22,758 bases of DNA from Caryophanales bacterium (GCA_016282415.1 JAEEKO010000028.1:1-22758); one strand, 5' to 3'; counted from the first letter of the stretch, positions 7,693 through 13,972 are shown. Program-made: numbers and translations. The notes: generated by a model from the sequence alone, not told the origin.

Positions 7693-7721
7693 TTGCTTAC
7701 TAAGCTTTTTTATGTTATACT
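7693..7721 (+). promoter_or_regulatory. Promoter of the Xre-type regulator
   Basis: TTGCTT (7693-7698), a 17-base spacer and TATACT (7716-7721) with TG at the extended -10 position (7713-7714). The -35 lies in the loop side of a short inverted repeat (AGCTT 7690-7694 / AAGCT 7702-7706, then T6). That repeat could be a weak upstream terminator or an operator for autoregulation. The -35 hexamer is the same as that of the tRNA-Gly promoter. Confidence 0.65.
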
Positions 7722-7747
7722 ACACGCTATTAAAAGGCGGTGTTATT

Positions 7748-8152
7748 ATGGATAAGCAAGCTAAAGAAGAATTTATGAAGTTAGTTAAAGAAACAATGAA
7801 AGAAAAAGAAATATCTACTCGTAAATTAGAACCATTAACTGGTATTTGTTATGCAGAAATAAGTAGAAAACTTAATGGTATTAATTCTATAACTTTGGAA
7901 CAAGCAATAATTTTTTGTAATGTATTAGAAATTCCTCTTCAATTTGCATTTGATATTTTCCCTGAATGTAGTTTAAGTGATAATAATGTTTTAATAGGTG
8001 ATAGTAATTTAAATGATCGCTTTAATAATTTAAGCTTAGTAGATAAAAAGAGAGTAAATGATTATATTATTTTTTTACTAGATAATGAAGTATCTAGTAG
8101 AACTAAAGAAAGTGTTAGTAACTTAGTTTTTAGTTTAAAGAATAATAAATAG
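7748..8152 (+). CDS. Xre/Cro-type helix-turn-helix regulator
   Basis: This is a 134-residue protein. ATG 7748 is chosen because AAGGCGGTG (around 7734-7742) precedes it; an in-frame ATG at 7712 lies inside the -10 box and cannot be the start. Residues about 8-65 form a HTH_3-like domain: 'VKETMKEKEISTRKLEPLTG' is the first helix pair, 'AEISRKLNG' the recognition helix region, and 'ITLEQAIIFCNVLEIPL' the closing helices. The C-terminal half (about 85-134) is helical and of no known family, possibly for dimerisation. Monocistronic, with its own promoter and terminator. The regulon cannot be read from sequence; the inverted repeat around its own -35 suggests autoregulation. Confidence 0.8.
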   Translation: MDKQAKEEFMKLVKETMKEKEISTRKLEPLTGICYAEISRKLNGINSITLEQAIIFCNVLEIPLQFAFDIFPECSLSDNNVLIGDSNLNDRFNNLSLVDKKRVNDYIIFLLDNEVSSRTKESVSNLVFSLKNNK

Positions 8153-8174
8153 TGTAAACTATTTTTATTTTTTT
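8147..8174 (+). terminator. Intrinsic terminator overlapping the xre stop codon
   Basis: AAATAGT (8147-8153), loop GTAA, ACTATTT (8158-8164), then TTTTTATTTTTTT-type tract. The TAG stop (8150-8152) is inside the 5' arm. Confidence 0.8.
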
Positions 8175-8181
8175 AAAGTAA

Positions 8182-8208
8182 TTAGCACTCACTATTGACA
8201 AGTGCTAA
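8182..8208 (+). promoter_or_regulatory. CIRCE operator (HrcA binding site)
   Basis: TTAGCACTC (8182-8190), nine-base spacer, AAGTGCTAA (8200-8208). This matches the CIRCE consensus TTAGCACTC-N9-GAGTGCTAA at all arm positions but one (A instead of G at 8200). HrcA repressing heat-shock genes through this site is established in Firmicutes. HrcA itself is not in the window. Confidence 0.93.
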
Positions 8209-8223
8209 TGATAGTGATAATAT
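8195..8223 (+). promoter_or_regulatory. hsp20 promoter embedded in the CIRCE element
   Basis: A perfect TTGACA (8195-8200) occupies the CIRCE spacer plus the first base of its right arm. At 17 bases there is TAATAT (8218-8223); GATAAT (8216-8221) at 15 bases is the alternative -10. HrcA bound at CIRCE would cover the -35 completely. Confidence 0.7.
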
Positions 8224-8230
8224 GTAAGTG

Positions 8231-8251
8231 TAATAAGTAATATACTTATTA
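8231..8251 (+). repeat. Perfect 9-bp inverted repeat in the hsp20 leader
   Basis: TAATAAGTA (8231-8239), loop ATA, TACTTATTA (8243-8251). It would form a hairpin at or within a few bases of the predicted 5' end of the hsp20 mRNA. No U-run follows, so it is not a terminator. Confidence 0.6.
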
Positions 8252-8314
8252 TGTGGTATTAAAATTATATTGTGCTACCTAATCGTAACACGTTATGAAA
8301 GGAAGATGATTAAT

Positions 8315-8737
8315 ATGATGTTAGTACCTAGAAAGAGTAGTTTCGATTTATTTGATGACTTCTTTGATGATGACTTCTTTAATAATAGAAAGGGTAAAGA
8401 TTTAATGAAGACCGATATTATTGAAAAGAAAGATAAGTACGTTTTAAATATTGATTTACCAGGTTATGAAAAGGATAATATCAATATTTCATTAAATAAT
8501 GGTTATTTAAATATCACTGCTAAAATCGAAAGTGATAATGATGAAAGTGATAGCGATAATCGTATTCTTCGCCGTGAAAGATTCTATGGTGAAGCAAGTA
8601 GAAGTTTCTATTTAGGAGAAGATATTAAAGAAGAAGATATCGAAGCTGAATTTAAAAATGGTATTTTAATTATTGATATTCCTAAGAAGGAATTAGAAGA
8701 TAAAAAAGATACTATAAAACAAATTAATATTAAGTAA
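8315..8737 (+). CDS. hsp20: Small heat-shock protein, Hsp20/alpha-crystallin family
   Basis: An ATP-independent holdase chaperone that binds unfolding proteins in the cytoplasm. ATG 8315 (or the adjacent ATG 8318) follows AAAGGAAG at usual distance; earlier in-frame ATGs at 8270 and 8306 have no site or overlap it. The 140 residues begin with 'LVPRKSSFDLFDDFFDD', a typical Phe/Asp-rich N-terminal arm. The alpha-crystallin domain spans about 30-130, with 'KYVLNIDLPGYEKDNINI' and the hallmark 'NGILIIDIPK'. The C-terminal I-x-I motif that docks between subunits is present as INI two residues from the end. Control by CIRCE/HrcA is indicated. Monocistronic. Confidence 0.96.
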   Translation: MMLVPRKSSFDLFDDFFDDDFFNNRKGKDLMKTDIIEKKDKYVLNIDLPGYEKDNINISLNNGYLNITAKIESDNDESDSDNRILRRERFYGEASRSFYLGEDIKEEDIEAEFKNGILIIDIPKKELEDKKDTIKQINIK

Positions 8738-8741
8738 TTTA

Positions 8742-8768
8742 AAGCACTAATTCGATTAGTGCTTTTTT
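8742..8768 (+). terminator. Intrinsic terminator of hsp20
   Basis: AAGCACTAAT (8742-8751), loop TCG, ATTAGTGCTT (8755-8764), then T-run to 8768. Confidence 0.92.
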
Positions 8769-8820
8769 CGTTAAATTATGTCAAACATATTGGTTAGTGA
8801 TAAATAAATAATCTTTAAAA

Positions 8821-8829
8821 TGTTATAAT
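8821..8829 (+). promoter_or_regulatory. Extended -10 promoter element of the LCP gene
   Basis: TGT followed by perfect TATAAT (8824-8829). No recognisable -35 at 16-18 bases upstream. Predicted start near 8836 would give a very short leader before ATG 8848. Confidence 0.5.
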
Positions 8830-8847
8830 AATCTTGAGGTGTTAATT

Positions 8848-10251
8848 ATGGCTAAAAGGAAGAAGAATGTTAAACCAAGAGTTATTATGTCCTTAGGGTT
8901 ATTAACATTAACAATTGTTTTTATTGGTTTATTATTTATTCTTGACTTAATTCCACAGATCTATTTTTGGGGAGTAAGTATCATTTTAGCGATAATTAGT
9001 GTTGGAACTAGTTTATTAATGCTAAATAAAAAAGGAATTATTGGGGTTGCTTTAGCAATACCTTTAGCATTAATTTATTTAGTCGGATCAGTGTATTTAT
9101 TATCAACTATTATTTTCTTTAATGGCTTTGGTAATGAAATGGTTGAATATAATTACAAAGTTTTAGTATTAAGTAATAGTAAATATACTAGTAATAAATC
9201 ATTGAAAGATAAAAAAGTTTATTTATATGCTGATAATGATGATAATGTTGAACGTATTAATAGAAAAGTTAAATATCAAGTTAAACAAAGTGATGATTTT
9301 GATACTTTATTAAGTGATTTAAATGATAAAAAGATTGATGCTATATTAATTGAAAATGGTTATCTTGACATGCTAGTAGAAGAAGATAATGGTTTCTTAG
9401 AAGATTATAAAATTATTGATAAGGTTAGAGTTACTAAAATAATTAAACGCAATAAAAAAGGTGATATTACCAAAAAACCATTTAATGTATTAATTACTGG
9501 TATTGATACTACTGGTAAAGTTAGTGGTGTTGCTCGAAGTGATGTTAATATTTTAGTATCAGTAAATCCTAAAACGCACGAAATGTTATTAACAAGTATT
9601 CCAAGAGATTATTATGTGGAAATTAAACCTGGTAAAACTAAGGATAAATTAACACACAGTGGTATTTATGGTGTTGATACAACGATGTATGCCGTATCTA
9701 AATTACTTGATACGGAGATTGATTATTATATTAAAGTTAACTTTACTTCATTAGTTGATATTGTTGATACATTGGGTGGTATTGAAGTAATTAGTGATAC
9801 TAATTTTACTTCTGGAGTTTATGAATATAATGAAAAAAGATTTACTTTTAAAGAAGGTATAAATAAAGTTAATGGTAAACAAGCTTTAGCATTTGCTCGT
9901 GAACGTAAAGCTTTCTATGATGGTGACCGTAGAAGAAATATGCATCAACAAGAAGTTATCAAAGGAATTCTAAATAAAGCTTTAGAACCACAAGTAATTA
10001 TTAAATATAATAGTTTATTAAGTGCTTTATCAAAATCATTTGTTACTAATATTGATAGTGATGATATTAAACGTTTGATTAAGAATCAAGTTAAAGATAA
10101 TAAAAAATGGACAATTGAAAACTCTTACTTAACTGGTAGTGATAGCTACCAAGTAACCTATAGTTATCGTAGTAAACTATATGTTATGATGCCTGATGAA
10201 AAGAGTGTTACTGAAGCCCAAAATAAAATTAAAGCATTTTTTGAAAAATAA
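8848..10251 (+). CDS. LytR-CpsA-Psr (LCP) family envelope glycopolymer ligase
   Basis: LCP enzymes attach teichoic acids or other anionic glycopolymers to peptidoglycan on the outer face of the membrane. ATG 8848 is used because GAGGTG (8836-8841) precedes it at proper spacing. The 467 residues start with a Lys/Arg-rich cytoplasmic tip, then about three to four membrane segments (roughly 12-95). An extracellular segment of about 100 residues follows ('LKDKKVYLYADNDDNVE' to 'DLNDKKIDAILIENGYL') that resembles a solute-binding-protein-like lobe. The LCP domain runs from about residue 208. Its pyrophosphate/lipid-site residues are present: R230-S-D, S-I-P-R253-D, R351-x-R and G-D360-R-R-R, followed by HQQ. 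It has its own promoter and terminator. Upstream of spoIIA in Bacillus one finds dacF instead. Confidence 0.92.
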   Translation: MAKRKKNVKPRVIMSLGLLTLTIVFIGLLFILDLIPQIYFWGVSIILAIISVGTSLLMLNKKGIIGVALAIPLALIYLVGSVYLLSTIIFFNGFGNEMVEYNYKVLVLSNSKYTSNKSLKDKKVYLYADNDDNVERINRKVKYQVKQSDDFDTLLSDLNDKKIDAILIENGYLDMLVEEDNGFLEDYKIIDKVRVTKIIKRNKKGDITKKPFNVLITGIDTTGKVSGVARSDVNILVSVNPKTHEMLLTSIPRDYYVEIKPGKTKDKLTHSGIYGVDTTMYAVSKLLDTEIDYYIKVNFTSLVDIVDTLGGIEVISDTNFTSGVYEYNEKRFTFKEGINKVNGKQALAFARERKAFYDGDRRRNMHQQEVIKGILNKALEPQVIIKYNSLLSALSKSFVTNIDSDDIKRLIKNQVKDNKKWTIENSYLTGSDSYQVTYSYRSKLYVMMPDEKSVTEAQNKIKAFFEK

Positions 10252-10272
10252 GTAGCAATACTTATTTTTTTT
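10244..10272 (+). terminator. Intrinsic terminator overlapping the LCP stop codon
   Basis: AATAAGTA (10247-10254), loop GCAA, TACTTATT (10259-10266), extendable by A-T pairs on both sides; T-run 10265-10272. The TAA stop (10249-10251) is inside the 5' arm. Confidence 0.88.
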
Positions 10273-10338
10273 AGCTTGTTTTGTCGAATCCCTTTAATAA
10301 AGATTATTTATGAATTATTATCTTGATGAGGTGATAAA

Positions 10339-10683
10339 GTGTTAGAAGTAAACCTGGAATTTAATAAAGGAATCTTATTTGCAAGACTTAAAGGGGATTT
10401 AGTAAGGGAACAAGTTATTAAAATTAATAAAGAATTATTAAACTTTTTAATAAATAATAAAGTTCGTTATTTAGTTTATAACTTATATAATTTAAATAAG
10501 ATTGATGGATCTGGAATTAATGCGATTTTAAATACTAAATATGTTATTAATCATCATAATGGTAATATTTGTTTTTGCGAAACTCCGGATAATTTAAAGA
10601 AATTATTAAAGAAAATGAGAATAAATATTGTGCCAGATGAACTATGTGCTATTAGCTACATGAGGGATATTTATGAAATGTAA
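10339..10683 (+). CDS. spoIIAA: SpoIIAA-like STAS-domain anti-anti-sigma factor (atypical phosphosite)
   Basis: In Bacillus, unphosphorylated SpoIIAA releases sigma-F from the anti-sigma kinase SpoIIAB in the forespore, and SpoIIAB inactivates it by phosphorylating Ser58 in the motif D-S-S-G. This 114-residue STAS protein aligns along its length. 'VRYLVYNLYNLNKIDGSG' corresponds to the strand and phosphosite loop, and 'GNICFCETPDNLKKLL' to the following strand and helix. The motif reads D56-G57-S58-G59, so the canonical phosphoserine position is Gly and only the second Ser is kept. The start is GTG 10339 with GAGGTG-like site upstream. The frame overlaps the sigma gene by 11 bases, and no spoIIAB lies between or nearby. 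No convincing promoter was found in the 66 bases between the LCP terminator and the start. Confidence 0.85.
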   Translation: MLEVNLEFNKGILFARLKGDLVREQVIKINKELLNFLINNKVRYLVYNLYNLNKIDGSGINAILNTKYVINHHNGNICFCETPDNLKKLLKKMRINIVPDELCAISYMRDIYEM

Positions 10684-11317
10684 TGATTTAGTTAAGGAGT
10701 ACGATAGTTTAATTAAAAGTATTGCTCATAAGTTTTATGGGGTTCCTTTTGAAGATTTATATCAAGTCGGGTTTATTGGGTTAATGAAAGCTAAGAAGAA
10801 TTATCAAGTTAATGATCAGTGTAGTTTTTCGTCTTATGCTTATAAATATATTTTTGGAGAGATGTATTATTTAGTTTTATCTTTAAATAGTTTTAAAGTT
10901 AGTAAGAATACGATTAAGATAAAAAAATTAATTGATCAAACTAGAGATAAGTTAATTCAAGTTTATGGACGGGAAGTTACGGATCAAGAAATAATCAAAG
11001 TTTTAAAAATTGATTATGATGATTATTTAATGGCTTCATTATTAAATAATAATGCTCTTAGTTTAGATTATGAAAGCGATGAAGAAAGTAACTTTTATAA
11101 TTATTTAAAAGATAACAGTAGTATTGATAAAGAAGCATTAATGATGTTAAAAGAAGGATTAGAAAAACTGGATGATAAGTCGAAAAATATTATTGTTAAA
11201 CGTTATTTCTATGATTATTCTCAACAAGAAATAGCGGCTATGTATGGAATGAGTCAGACTAGTGTTTCGCGTTGTGAAAAGAAATTAATTAATCAGTTAA
11301 ATCAATATATTGCATAA
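10673..11317 (+). CDS. sigF: Sporulation sigma factor of the SigF/SigG group, N-terminally short
   Basis: A forespore-type sigma-70 factor of 214 residues. Region 2 has 'FEDLYQVGFIGLMKAKKNY' and 'CSFSSYAYKYIFGEMYYLV'. The start of region 3 has 'FKVSKNTIKIKKLI', closely following the SigF 'VKVSR' block. Region 4 ends in the helix-turn-helix 'SQQEIAAMYGMSQTSVSRCEKKL'. Compared with B. subtilis SigF (255 aa), about 35 N-terminal residues (region 1.2 and the start of 2.1) are missing. An in-frame TGA at 10661-10663 excludes a longer start. ATG 10673 has GAGGGAT upstream inside spoIIAA. Assignment to SigF rather than SigG rests on its place behind spoIIAA. The next gene, spoVAC, starts 38 bases later behind a forespore-type promoter. 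Confidence 0.9.
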   Translation: MKCNDLVKEYDSLIKSIAHKFYGVPFEDLYQVGFIGLMKAKKNYQVNDQCSFSSYAYKYIFGEMYYLVLSLNSFKVSKNTIKIKKLIDQTRDKLIQVYGREVTDQEIIKVLKIDYDDYLMASLLNNNALSLDYESDEESNFYNYLKDNSSIDKEALMMLKEGLEKLDDKSKNIIVKRYFYDYSQQEIAAMYGMSQTSVSRCEKKLINQLNQYIA

Positions 11318-11341
11318 AACCATTATTTTTTATTCATAATA
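11311..11341 (+). promoter_or_regulatory. Forespore sigma-G-type promoter of the spoVA operon
   Basis: TGCATA (11311-11316), 18-base spacer, CATAATA (11335-11341). This matches the Bacillus sigma-G pattern (-35 about GnATA, 17-18 bases, -10 CATnnTA), and sigma-G control of spoVA is established there. The -35 overlaps the sigF stop. A 7-bp inverted repeat, ACCATTA (11319-11325) / TAATGGT (11343-11349), spans the -10 and reaches the ribosome site. The leader would be only about 8-10 bases, which is short. Confidence 0.6.
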
Positions 11342-11355
11342 CTAATGGTGATAAA

Positions 11356-11793
11356 ATGAATCATAATTCATATCAAGAATTAGTGAAAAAACATATGCCG
11401 AAAAGATCTAAGATAAAAAAATTATTCTTAGCTTTTTTTAGTGGGGGCATGATTGGAATTGGATCACAATTGCTAAGTAATTTTTTAGTTTATTTATTTA
11501 AAATTCCAATTAAAGATAGTTATGTTTGGGTGGGAATTATTTTAGTATTAGTTACTGCACTATTGACAGGATTAGGTTTTTTTGATGATTTAGTAAGTTT
11601 TTTTGAAGCTGGTTTAATTATTCCAACCACCGGTTTTTCTCACGCAGTTATTAGTGGTGCCCTGGACGGTAAAAGGGAAGGCTTTATTGTTGGAATATCA
11701 CCATCAATGTTTAAATTATGTGCATCCGTAATTGTTAGTGGTGTTACCACCAGTTTCATTCTAAGTATTATTGGGTGGTTAATTTATGGATAG
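11356..11793 (+). CDS. spoVAC: Stage V sporulation protein AC (SpoVAC)
   Basis: A membrane component of the SpoVA channel that moves dipicolinic acid into the developing spore and out at germination; B. subtilis SpoVAC acts as a mechanosensitive channel. The 145 residues match the family length. A basic N-terminal tip with 'YQELVKKHMPKRS' is followed by about four hydrophobic segments. The conserved loop 'GLGFFDDLVSFFEAGLIIPTTGFSHAV' (about residues 72-98) is a clear family signature. GGTGAT precedes the ATG. The gene overlaps spoVAD by 8 bases. spoVAA and spoVAB are absent, as in Clostridia-type minimal operons. Confidence 0.95.
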   Translation: MNHNSYQELVKKHMPKRSKIKKLFLAFFSGGMIGIGSQLLSNFLVYLFKIPIKDSYVWVGIILVLVTALLTGLGFFDDLVSFFEAGLIIPTTGFSHAVISGALDGKREGFIVGISPSMFKLCASVIVSGVTTSFILSIIGWLIYG

Positions 11794-12727
11794 TAAAACA
11801 GTAGAATGTTACTTACATGAAAATTATGCTATCGCGGGATCATTAGAAAATAATAATGTTTTAAAAGATGTTTCTTATTTAAAAGATTTCTATGGAGGAA
11901 TGAAGAGTATTGAAAAATCAGAGATAAGAATTAATGAGTTAGTTTTAAATAAGTTAATTACGGATCAAACGAAATTGGTTATTGGTGGTAATTTAGATAA
12001 TCAACTCACCGGTTTATCTTATGCTCTTACTAATCGTAATGTGAATTATTTAGGAATATATAGTGCTTGTGCCACTTTTATCGAAGGCTTAATAATTGCA
12101 TCAAAGTTTGCTAATAAAAAAGAAGATATTGTTGTTATAACTTCTTCGCATAATTTAATAAGTGAACGTCAGTTTAAGTATCCAATTGAATATGGTAGTC
12201 CTATTAAAGCTTATAGTACTTTTACTACTACTGGTTGTGTAGGAGTGGTTGTTAATAGGAATCTAAGTAAATATAAAATAACGGATTATACTATGGGTAA
12301 AGTAGTGGATTATGGAATTGATGATGCTAGTAATATGGGAGCAGTGATGGCACCAGGAGCTTTTGAAACAATTAAAACCCATTTAAAAAATTTTAAAAGA
12401 ACAATCGATTATTATGATTTAGTATTAACAGGGGATTTAGGAAAATATGGATTATTAATTTTAAAAGATTTATTAAAAGAAGCTAATATTGATACGGATA
12501 ATATTGTTGATGCCGGAAGTTTATTATATCCAGATGATTATAATAAAGCGGGTGGTTCAGGCCCAGTTTGTTTACCATTAATTCTATTCAAAAAAGTATT
12601 ATTGGAACGTAAATATAAACGAATCTTGTTAGTTGGTACGGGTGCATTGCATTCTAAAGTAATGGTTGATCAAAAACTTACTATTCCTACCATCAGTCAT
12701 GCGGTATCTTTGGAGGTTAAATCATGA
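11786..12727 (+). CDS. spoVAD: Stage V sporulation protein AD (SpoVAD), thiolase-fold
   Basis: SpoVAD is the dipicolinate-binding, thiolase-fold subunit of the SpoVA complex at the inner spore membrane. The 313 residues are slightly shorter than in B. subtilis (about 338). 'GIYSACATFIEGLIIASKFA' (about residues 91-110) is the helix with the thiolase-type Cys. 'VITSSHNLISERQFKYPIEYG', 'TTTGCVGVVV' and 'GDLGKYGLLIL' follow the family order. 'AGGSGPVCLPLIL' near the C-terminus replaces the more usual GGSGCGCSA-like turn. The stop overlaps spoVAE by an ATGA junction. It starts within the end of spoVAC. Confidence 0.95.
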   Translation: MDSKTVECYLHENYAIAGSLENNNVLKDVSYLKDFYGGMKSIEKSEIRINELVLNKLITDQTKLVIGGNLDNQLTGLSYALTNRNVNYLGIYSACATFIEGLIIASKFANKKEDIVVITSSHNLISERQFKYPIEYGSPIKAYSTFTTTGCVGVVVNRNLSKYKITDYTMGKVVDYGIDDASNMGAVMAPGAFETIKTHLKNFKRTIDYYDLVLTGDLGKYGLLILKDLLKEANIDTDNIVDAGSLLYPDDYNKAGGSGPVCLPLILFKKVLLERKYKRILLVGTGALHSKVMVDQKLTIPTISHAVSLEVKS

Positions 12728-13074
12728 TATATTTATATAGTTTTTTATTACCAGCTATTATTTGCTTAATCGCCCAAATTATATTGGATAATACCAAATT
12801 AACACCAGGACATGTGACATCGTTATTTACAATTGTGGGAGGATTACTAAGTTATTTAAATCTTTATGATCTTTTAATTAAATATTGTGGTGCTGGTGCA
12901 ACTTCAATTATTATGAATTTTGGAGCGGCTTTATATCAGGGTTGTTATCACGGTTTAAAGAATAATGGAATTTTAGGAGCATTCACTGGCATGTTTAGTA
13001 AATCGAGTGCGATATTAACCGCTACAATTATTTTTGGTTTTATCATTTCACTCCTATTAAAACCTAAAAACTAA
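12724..13074 (+). CDS. spoVAE: Stage V sporulation protein AE (SpoVAE/SpoVAEb)
   Basis: The small integral-membrane subunit of the SpoVA channel. The 116 residues equal the length of B. subtilis SpoVAEb. Hydrophobic segments at about 3-22, 33-52, 60-75 and 92-112 surround the conserved 'TPGHVTSLFTIVGGLLSYL' and the 'GAGATSIIMNFGAALYQGC' loop. TTTGGAGG (12708-12715) precedes the ATG. This completes the AC-AD-AE core that all SpoVA-bearing spore formers keep. A terminator begins at its stop codon. Confidence 0.95.
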   Translation: MIYLYSFLLPAIICLIAQIILDNTKLTPGHVTSLFTIVGGLLSYLNLYDLLIKYCGAGATSIIMNFGAALYQGCYHGLKNNGILGAFTGMFSKSSAILTATIIFGFIISLLLKPKN

Positions 13075-13096
13075 CTATTCCCATAGTTAGTTTTTT
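13069..13096 (+). terminator. Intrinsic terminator overlapping the spoVAE stop codon
   Basis: AACTAACTAT (13069-13078), loop TCCC, ATAGTTAGTT (13083-13092), then T-run to 13096. The TAA stop (13072-13074) lies in the 5' arm. Confidence 0.92.
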
Positions 13097-13100
13097 ATTG

Positions 13101-13106
13101 TATAAT
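13101..13106 (+). promoter_or_regulatory. -10 element of the 13131-15254 operon
   Basis: A perfect TATAAT five bases after the spoVAE terminator. No good -35 at 16-18 bases, since that space is occupied by the terminator stem. Confidence 0.4.
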
Positions 13107-13130
13107 ATTTAAAGAAATAGAGGATTGGAT

Positions 13131-13964
13131 ATGGAAAATAATAATAAATCAAATTTACCATTAATATTTATTTTTGTAATTATTTTTATTTTTATCTTTT
13201 TCATGCCTAATATTATAAAATTATTTGATAGAGATCCAGAAACTATATCCTCTGGTGATACAAGTAAAAAGTCACATACTTATTCTCCTATTGAAGAAAA
13301 CCCAATGTATGACTTTGCGACTGATTTAGTGATTAATTATGATGGGGTGACCATTAAGAATTTTGATTTAACTGACGGCTTTTCTTTTGAATTAATAAAT
13401 AATAAAAGTACTTCACTTACTAATAATGATCATTATTTCTTAGAATTATATGATAATGATGAAACATTATTAGAAAGATTGTATTTAGCAATTGATCAAA
13501 ATATGGCACCAGCTACGCATCGACAATATGCTTTTAGTTCAAAACAATTTAATAAAATTAAACTAGTTAAGAAAAACGTTAGTGATTATCCATATGTTAA
13601 CAAAGAATTAAATGATAATAATGAATATGTTTTAACTTGCATTGGTAAAGATACTTATATTTATACTTTTGATAGTAATATGAAATTAAATCATATTAAA
13701 TATAGTTATATTGAAAATAAAACGGATGGTTTAAATTATATGGAAGATGCCATTCTTTATAAGAATAAAGCAATTGAATTAGATACGATTAATGGGGTTG
13801 ATGCAACTTATCAAGAGAGTTTGAATCATTTTGATTTCTTGGTATTATATAACTTAAGTAGTGTTACTGATAAAAAAATATATAATAATAAAGTATATCC
13901 TTTGGATACGGAATTAAAAGTAGTTAGTTTTGAAATGAATAGTCAAGAATATACTTGTGAGTAG
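13131..13964 (+). CDS. Membrane-anchored extracellular protein of unknown function
   Basis: No family recognised. ATG 13131 is chosen because GAGGA (13120-13124) is six bases upstream; a TTG at 13125 abuts that site. The 277 residues begin MENNNKSN, then a single Ile/Phe-rich membrane helix (about 9-28) without a clear cleavage site. Next is a polar linker with many Ser, Asp and Lys (to about 60), then a mainly beta-strand domain with 'VTIKNFDLTDGFSFELINN' and 'YFLELYDNDETLLERLYLAI'. There is one Cys near residue 164 and one at the next-to-last residue, which might form a disulfide. It lies 8 bases upstream of scpA and probably shares its transcript. Position next to spoVA could suggest a spore or envelope role, but nothing in the sequence proves it. 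Confidence 0.7.
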   Translation: MENNNKSNLPLIFIFVIIFIFIFFMPNIIKLFDRDPETISSGDTSKKSHTYSPIEENPMYDFATDLVINYDGVTIKNFDLTDGFSFELINNKSTSLTNNDHYFLELYDNDETLLERLYLAIDQNMAPATHRQYAFSSKQFNKIKLVKKNVSDYPYVNKELNDNNEYVLTCIGKDTYIYTFDSNMKLNHIKYSYIENKTDGLNYMEDAILYKNKAIELDTINGVDATYQESLNHFDFLVLYNLSSVTDKKIYNNKVYPLDTELKVVSFEMNSQEYTCE

Positions 13965-13972
13965 GGGATTTT

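Noticed and set aside
7712..7747. Longer N-terminus for the Xre protein from ATG 7712
   Set aside because: That ATG lies within the -10 region and has no ribosome site; ATG 7748 has one.
8272..8305. RNA thermometer in the hsp20 leader
   Set aside because: An imperfect stem GTGCTAC/GTAACAC (8272-8291) exists but does not include the ribosome site, so it would not gate translation.
10273..10338. Sigma-H-type promoter upstream of spoIIAA
   Set aside because: GAAT words occur at 10285-10288 and 10312-10315, but no AGGA-type -35 lies at the right distance; sigma-A-like boxes are also poor.
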